Assembly: GCA_903940375.1 (NCBI GenBank)
Contig: CAJAKT010000021.1
Coordinates: forward strand, 1 to 11,016
Direction of reading: 5' to 3'
DNA: 11,016 nucleotides
Source: an uncultured bacterium
GTDB lineage: Bacteria > Actinomycetota > Actinomycetes > S36-B12
Below the pieces are notes generated by a model. The model saw only the letters and a list, made by a program, of their open reading frames with translations. It ran no database searches and was not told the DNA's origin. Position 1 is the first letter of the stretch. Every line of letters starts with the position of its first letter. Both the position numbers and the translations under genes were made by a program. Below, in pieces: positions 8,344 to 11,016 of this stretch.

Positions 8344-10694
8344 CGGCCGCGGTCACCGACCCGCACTCCGGCCTCACCTCGGCAGAGGTCGCGGAGCGGG
8401 TGGCGGACGGCCGAGTCAACGCTGCGCCCGATGCGCGCAGTCGCAGTCTCTCCGACATCGTCCGGGCCAACACGTTCACGTGGTTCAACGGACTGATCGG
8501 CTTCCTGTGGGTCGTGATGCTGCTGGTCGCACCCATCCAGGACTCGCTCTTCGGTTTCGTCATCGTGGCCAATACGGGGATCGGCATCATCCAGGAATGG
8601 CGTGCGTCGCGGACGCTGGCGAAGCTTGCCGTCATCGGCGAGGCGAAGCCCGTGGTGCGCCGTGACGGAGCCGACATCGAGGTCAGCCCACATGATGTCG
8701 TCCTCGATGACGTCGTCGTCCTTCGCACGGGCGATCAGCTCGTTGTCGATGGCGTTGTCGTCGTGGGCGATGGCCTCGAGATCGACGAGAGCCTGCTGAC
8801 GGGTGAGGCCGATCCGGTCGACAAGGCGGTCGGGGATCCGGCGATGTCGGGGTCGTTCGTGGTCGCGGGATCCGGCCTGTACCGGGCGACGCGGGTCGGC
8901 AAGGACTCGTTCGCGGCGGGGCTCACCGAGCAGGCGAAGAAGTTCCACCTGACCAACTCCGAGTTGCGCGACGCCATCAACGGCTTCATCCGCGGCATCT
9001 CCTTCCTGCTCCTGCCCGTGGGACTGCTGCTGCTGTGGTCGCAGCTCGTCCGAGCCGAGCTGCCCTTCGATGAGGCCGTGCGCGGCACCATCGCGGGCGT
9101 CATCACGATGGTGCCCGAGGGGCTCGTCCTGCTCACGAGCATCGCGATGGCGGTGTCCGTGATCCGGCTCGCGCAGCGCAAGGTGCTCGTGCAGGACATG
9201 CCTGCGGTCGAGGTCCTGGCGCGCGTCGACACGATCTGCGTGGACAAGACCGGCACCCTCACGGAGCCGGGCATGCGCGTTCGCGAGGTGATCGCGCTGG
9301 ACGGGTCCGACGGGTTCACCGACGCCCTCGGCGCGATGGGCGCCAGTGAGGCGAATCCCAACCCGACGCTCGAGGCGATTGCCGCGACGTACCCGAGCCC
9401 GGGGTGGTCCGTCGCCGAGGCCGTGCCGTTCTCCAGCGCTCGCAAGTGGTCGTCGGCCACGTTCGAGGGTCATGGCACCTGGCTGCTTGGCGCACCGGAC
9501 ATCCTCGCGGCCGACGATGCGCCGGTGCGGGCGCATGCGGAGTCGGTGGCTGCAGACGGCGCCCGAGTGCTTCTCCTGGCGCGGGGCACCGGTCGCCCGT
9601 CTGCGGAGCACGGGACCGGTGCACTGACACCGGTGGCCCTGGTGGTGATCAACCAGCAATTGCGGCCAGATGCCGCGGAGACCGTCGCCTACTTCCTCAC
9701 ACAGGACGTCACGGTCAAGGTGATCTCGGGAGACAACGCCGCGACGGTCGGTGCCATCGCCATGCAGGCCGGCGTACCGGGCGCCGACCGGCCTGTTGAT
9801 GCGCGCGACCTGCCGACCGATCCGGCGGCCCTCGCCGACGCCGTTGCCGCGTCCAATGTGTTCGGACGGGTGACACCGGCGCAGAAGATGGCGATGGTCG
9901 ACGCCCTGCACCTGCGCAACTCCACGGTCGCGATGACAGGCGATGGCGTCAACGATGTGCTCGCCCTCAAGAACGCCGATCTCGGCATCGCGATGGGTTC
10001 GGGCTCGGGAGCGACGCGGGCCGTCGCGCAACTCGTGCTGCTCGACAACAAGTGGTCGGTGATGCCCAGTGTCGTTGCGGAAGGACGACGGGTCCTGGGC
10101 AATATTGAGCGGGTATCCGACGTCTTCCTCACCAAGACGAGCTACGCGGTGGTGATCTCCGTCATCACGGGCCTGCTGGCCGTGGAGTTCCCGTTCCTGC
10201 CGCGGCACCTGTCACTCATCGGGGCGCTGACGATCGGCATCCCGGGCTTCTTCCTTGCCCTGATGCCCAACACCGAGCGGTTCCGGCCAGGGTTCCTGCG
10301 TCGAGTGCTCCTGTTCGCCGTCCCATCCGGGATCATCGCCGGGGCGGCGGCACTCATCACGTACGCGCTGACCTCGTCGATGCTCCTCGATCAGGGAACA
10401 TCTGAGGCCGCGGCCCGAACCGCGGCGCAGACATCCGCAACCACGGCTCTGTTCATCGTCACGATCTCGGTACTTCTCCAGTCGGCCAGGCCCCTCAATG
10501 CCCTGCGCATCGGCATCGTCGCGCTGATGGTCGCGTGCTTCATCGGCGTCGTGATGATTCCCTGGCTTGCCGACGTCTTCTCGATGCATCTGGGCTGGAA
10601 TGCGGAGACGGCCGTCGCCCTCGTCGCGGGCGGGATCGGCGCGGTGCTCGTGTGGATTGCGGCACTCGTCACGGACCGCTGGCGCCGGGCGTGA
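8340..10694 (+). CDS. CtpE-like P-type cation-transporting ATPase
   Basis: Integral membrane ion pump of 784 residues, close to mycobacterial CtpE (about 797), a family reported to carry calcium. Motifs in order: membrane hairpin M1-M2 about 48-86; actuator-domain LTGEADPV 153-160; M3 about 218-236; M4 with PEGL 259-262; phosphorylation site DKTGT 302-306 (D302 is the acyl-phosphate residue); nucleotide-binding KWSS 369-372 and GAP 384-386; SGDN 463-466; VTPAQK 511-516; GDGVND 534-539; then about six C-terminal helices between 598 and 777. No N-terminal heavy-metal domain and no CPx motif, so it is not a copper or zinc pump. The M6 segment has TIGIPG (631-636) where SERCA has T-D-G-L-P-A, so the classical Asp and Asn ligands are missing, as I recall for CtpE. 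ATG 8340 overlaps the ppx stop and its own stop overlaps the next GTG. The exact ion is not settled by sequence. Confidence 0.93.
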   Translation: MTAAVTDPHSGLTSAEVAERVADGRVNAAPDARSRSLSDIVRANTFTWFNGLIGFLWVVMLLVAPIQDSLFGFVIVANTGIGIIQEWRASRTLAKLAVIGEAKPVVRRDGADIEVSPHDVVLDDVVVLRTGDQLVVDGVVVVGDGLEIDESLLTGEADPVDKAVGDPAMSGSFVVAGSGLYRATRVGKDSFAAGLTEQAKKFHLTNSELRDAINGFIRGISFLLLPVGLLLLWSQLVRAELPFDEAVRGTIAGVITMVPEGLVLLTSIAMAVSVIRLAQRKVLVQDMPAVEVLARVDTICVDKTGTLTEPGMRVREVIALDGSDGFTDALGAMGASEANPNPTLEAIAATYPSPGWSVAEAVPFSSARKWSSATFEGHGTWLLGAPDILAADDAPVRAHAESVAADGARVLLLARGTGRPSAEHGTGALTPVALVVINQQLRPDAAETVAYFLTQDVTVKVISGDNAATVGAIAMQAGVPGADRPVDARDLPTDPAALADAVAASNVFGRVTPAQKMAMVDALHLRNSTVAMTGDGVNDVLALKNADLGIAMGSGSGATRAVAQLVLLDNKWSVMPSVVAEGRRVLGNIERVSDVFLTKTSYAVVISVITGLLAVEFPFLPRHLSLIGALTIGIPGFFLALMPNTERFRPGFLRRVLLFAVPSGIIAGAAALITYALTSSMLLDQGTSEAAARTAAQTSATTALFIVTISVLLQSARPLNALRIGIVALMVACFIGVVMIPWLADVFSMHLGWNAETAVALVAGGIGAVLVWIAALVTDRWRRA

Positions 10695-11016
10695 CCACGG
10701 CTCGGGTCGGGCTGTCGACATCGTCGGTATTCCCCGAGACCACGGCGGCAGCCTTCGAACTGGCCGCGGCTGTCGGGTACGACGGGGTTGAAGTGATGGT
10801 CGGCACCGACGCAACGAGCCAGGACCCGGACGCCCTCAAGGCGCTCATGGACCACTATGAGGTGCCGATCCTGTCGATTCACGCGCCGTGCCTGCTCATC
10901 ACGCAGCGCGTGTGGGGGACCGACCCGTGGGGCAAGCTGCAGCGTGCCCAGGAGGCCGCTGAGAGACTCGGCGCGGCGACCGTGGTGGTGCACCCGCCGT
11001 TCCGCTGGCAGCGCGA
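10691..11016 (+). CDS. sugar-phosphate isomerase/epimerase, AP-endonuclease-2-type TIM barrel, 3' truncated
   Basis: The first 108 codons of a xylose-isomerase-like TIM barrel protein; the gene runs off the window. Visible are strand 1 with [12 protein letters not shown] (5-16), a helix, strand 2 GYDGVEVMV (34-42), strand 3 LSIHAPCLL (70-78, with a barrel-mouth His) and strand 4 [10 protein letters not shown] (98-107, another His). These histidines are at positions often used for divalent metal in the family, but the remaining ligands lie beyond the edge. The substrate cannot be told: the family includes sugar isomerases and endonuclease IV, and the general form here favours the isomerase-like branch. 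GTG 10691 is chosen because it overlaps the ATPase stop in GTGA and gives the family N-terminus. Its closest positional counterpart is, from memory, Rv0498 downstream of Rv0496 in M. tuberculosis, where proC follows soon after. Confidence 0.85.
   Translation, partial: MTTARVGLSTSSVFPETTAAAFELAAAVGYDGVEVMVGTDATSQDPDALKALMDHYEVPILSIHAPCLLITQRVWGTDPWGKLQRAQEAAERLGAATVVVHPPFRWQR

Noticed and set aside
8100..10208. A 702-codon open frame on the minus strand opposite ppx and the ATPase
   Set aside because: It is an antisense shadow of the strong ATPase and ppx frames: Arg/His/Asp-rich, no domain pattern, and produced by GC-biased third positions of the real genes.

Overview
The window looks like core chromosome from a GC-rich actinobacterium. 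The evidence is strong GC preference at third codon positions, GTG starts on at least four genes, a ClpC of the ClpC1 type with a UVR segment, a MutY with the short actinobacterial C-terminus, and a gene order resembling the clpC1 / mutY / disA / radA neighbourhood of Mycobacterium (Rv3585-Rv3596c) joined to the ppx (Rv0496) / sugar-isomerase-like (Rv0498) neighbourhood. No genus can be assigned from what is visible. Packing is extreme: apart from one 88-bp divergent gap (7326-7413), neighbouring genes overlap by 4 bp or are 5-18 bp apart. No RNA gene, mobile element, CRISPR array or long repeat was seen.

Layout. (1) 1-2469, plus: the 3' three-quarters of clpC, then a small single-pass membrane protein 7 bp downstream. 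(2) 2466-3356, minus: mutY, whose stop codon interlocks with that of the membrane protein. (3) 3371-4042, plus: a membrane-anchored extracytoplasmic protein with four cysteines, divergent from mutY by 14 bp and convergent with disA. (4) 4061-7325, minus: a three-gene operon, read in the order cysteine-cluster protein (DUF3109/YkgJ-like), radA, disA, with a 5-bp gap and then a 4-bp ATGA overlap. (5) 7414-11016, plus: ppx (Ppx/GppA), a CtpE-like P-type cation ATPase and a sugar-phosphate isomerase/AP-endonuclease-2-type TIM barrel cut by the window end. These are joined by ATGA and GTGA overlaps.

Functional picture. Regions 2 and 4 are a genome-maintenance block: MutY removes A opposite 8-oxoG, RadA handles recombination intermediates, and DisA scans DNA and makes c-di-AMP. 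ClpC is the unfoldase of the Clp protease. Region 5 couples polyphosphate (or pppGpp) hydrolysis to cation transport. The single real intergenic gap appears to carry both divergent promoters. The minus-strand one matches the mycobacterial RecA-independent DNA-damage promoter pattern at 7 of 9 upstream positions with the exact spacing. The plus-strand one places a TANNNT box so that ppx would be leaderless. I see no obvious new defence or mobile system. The best leads are the damage-type promoter driving an uncharacterised cysteine-cluster protein together with radA and disA, and the ppx-ctpE coupling.
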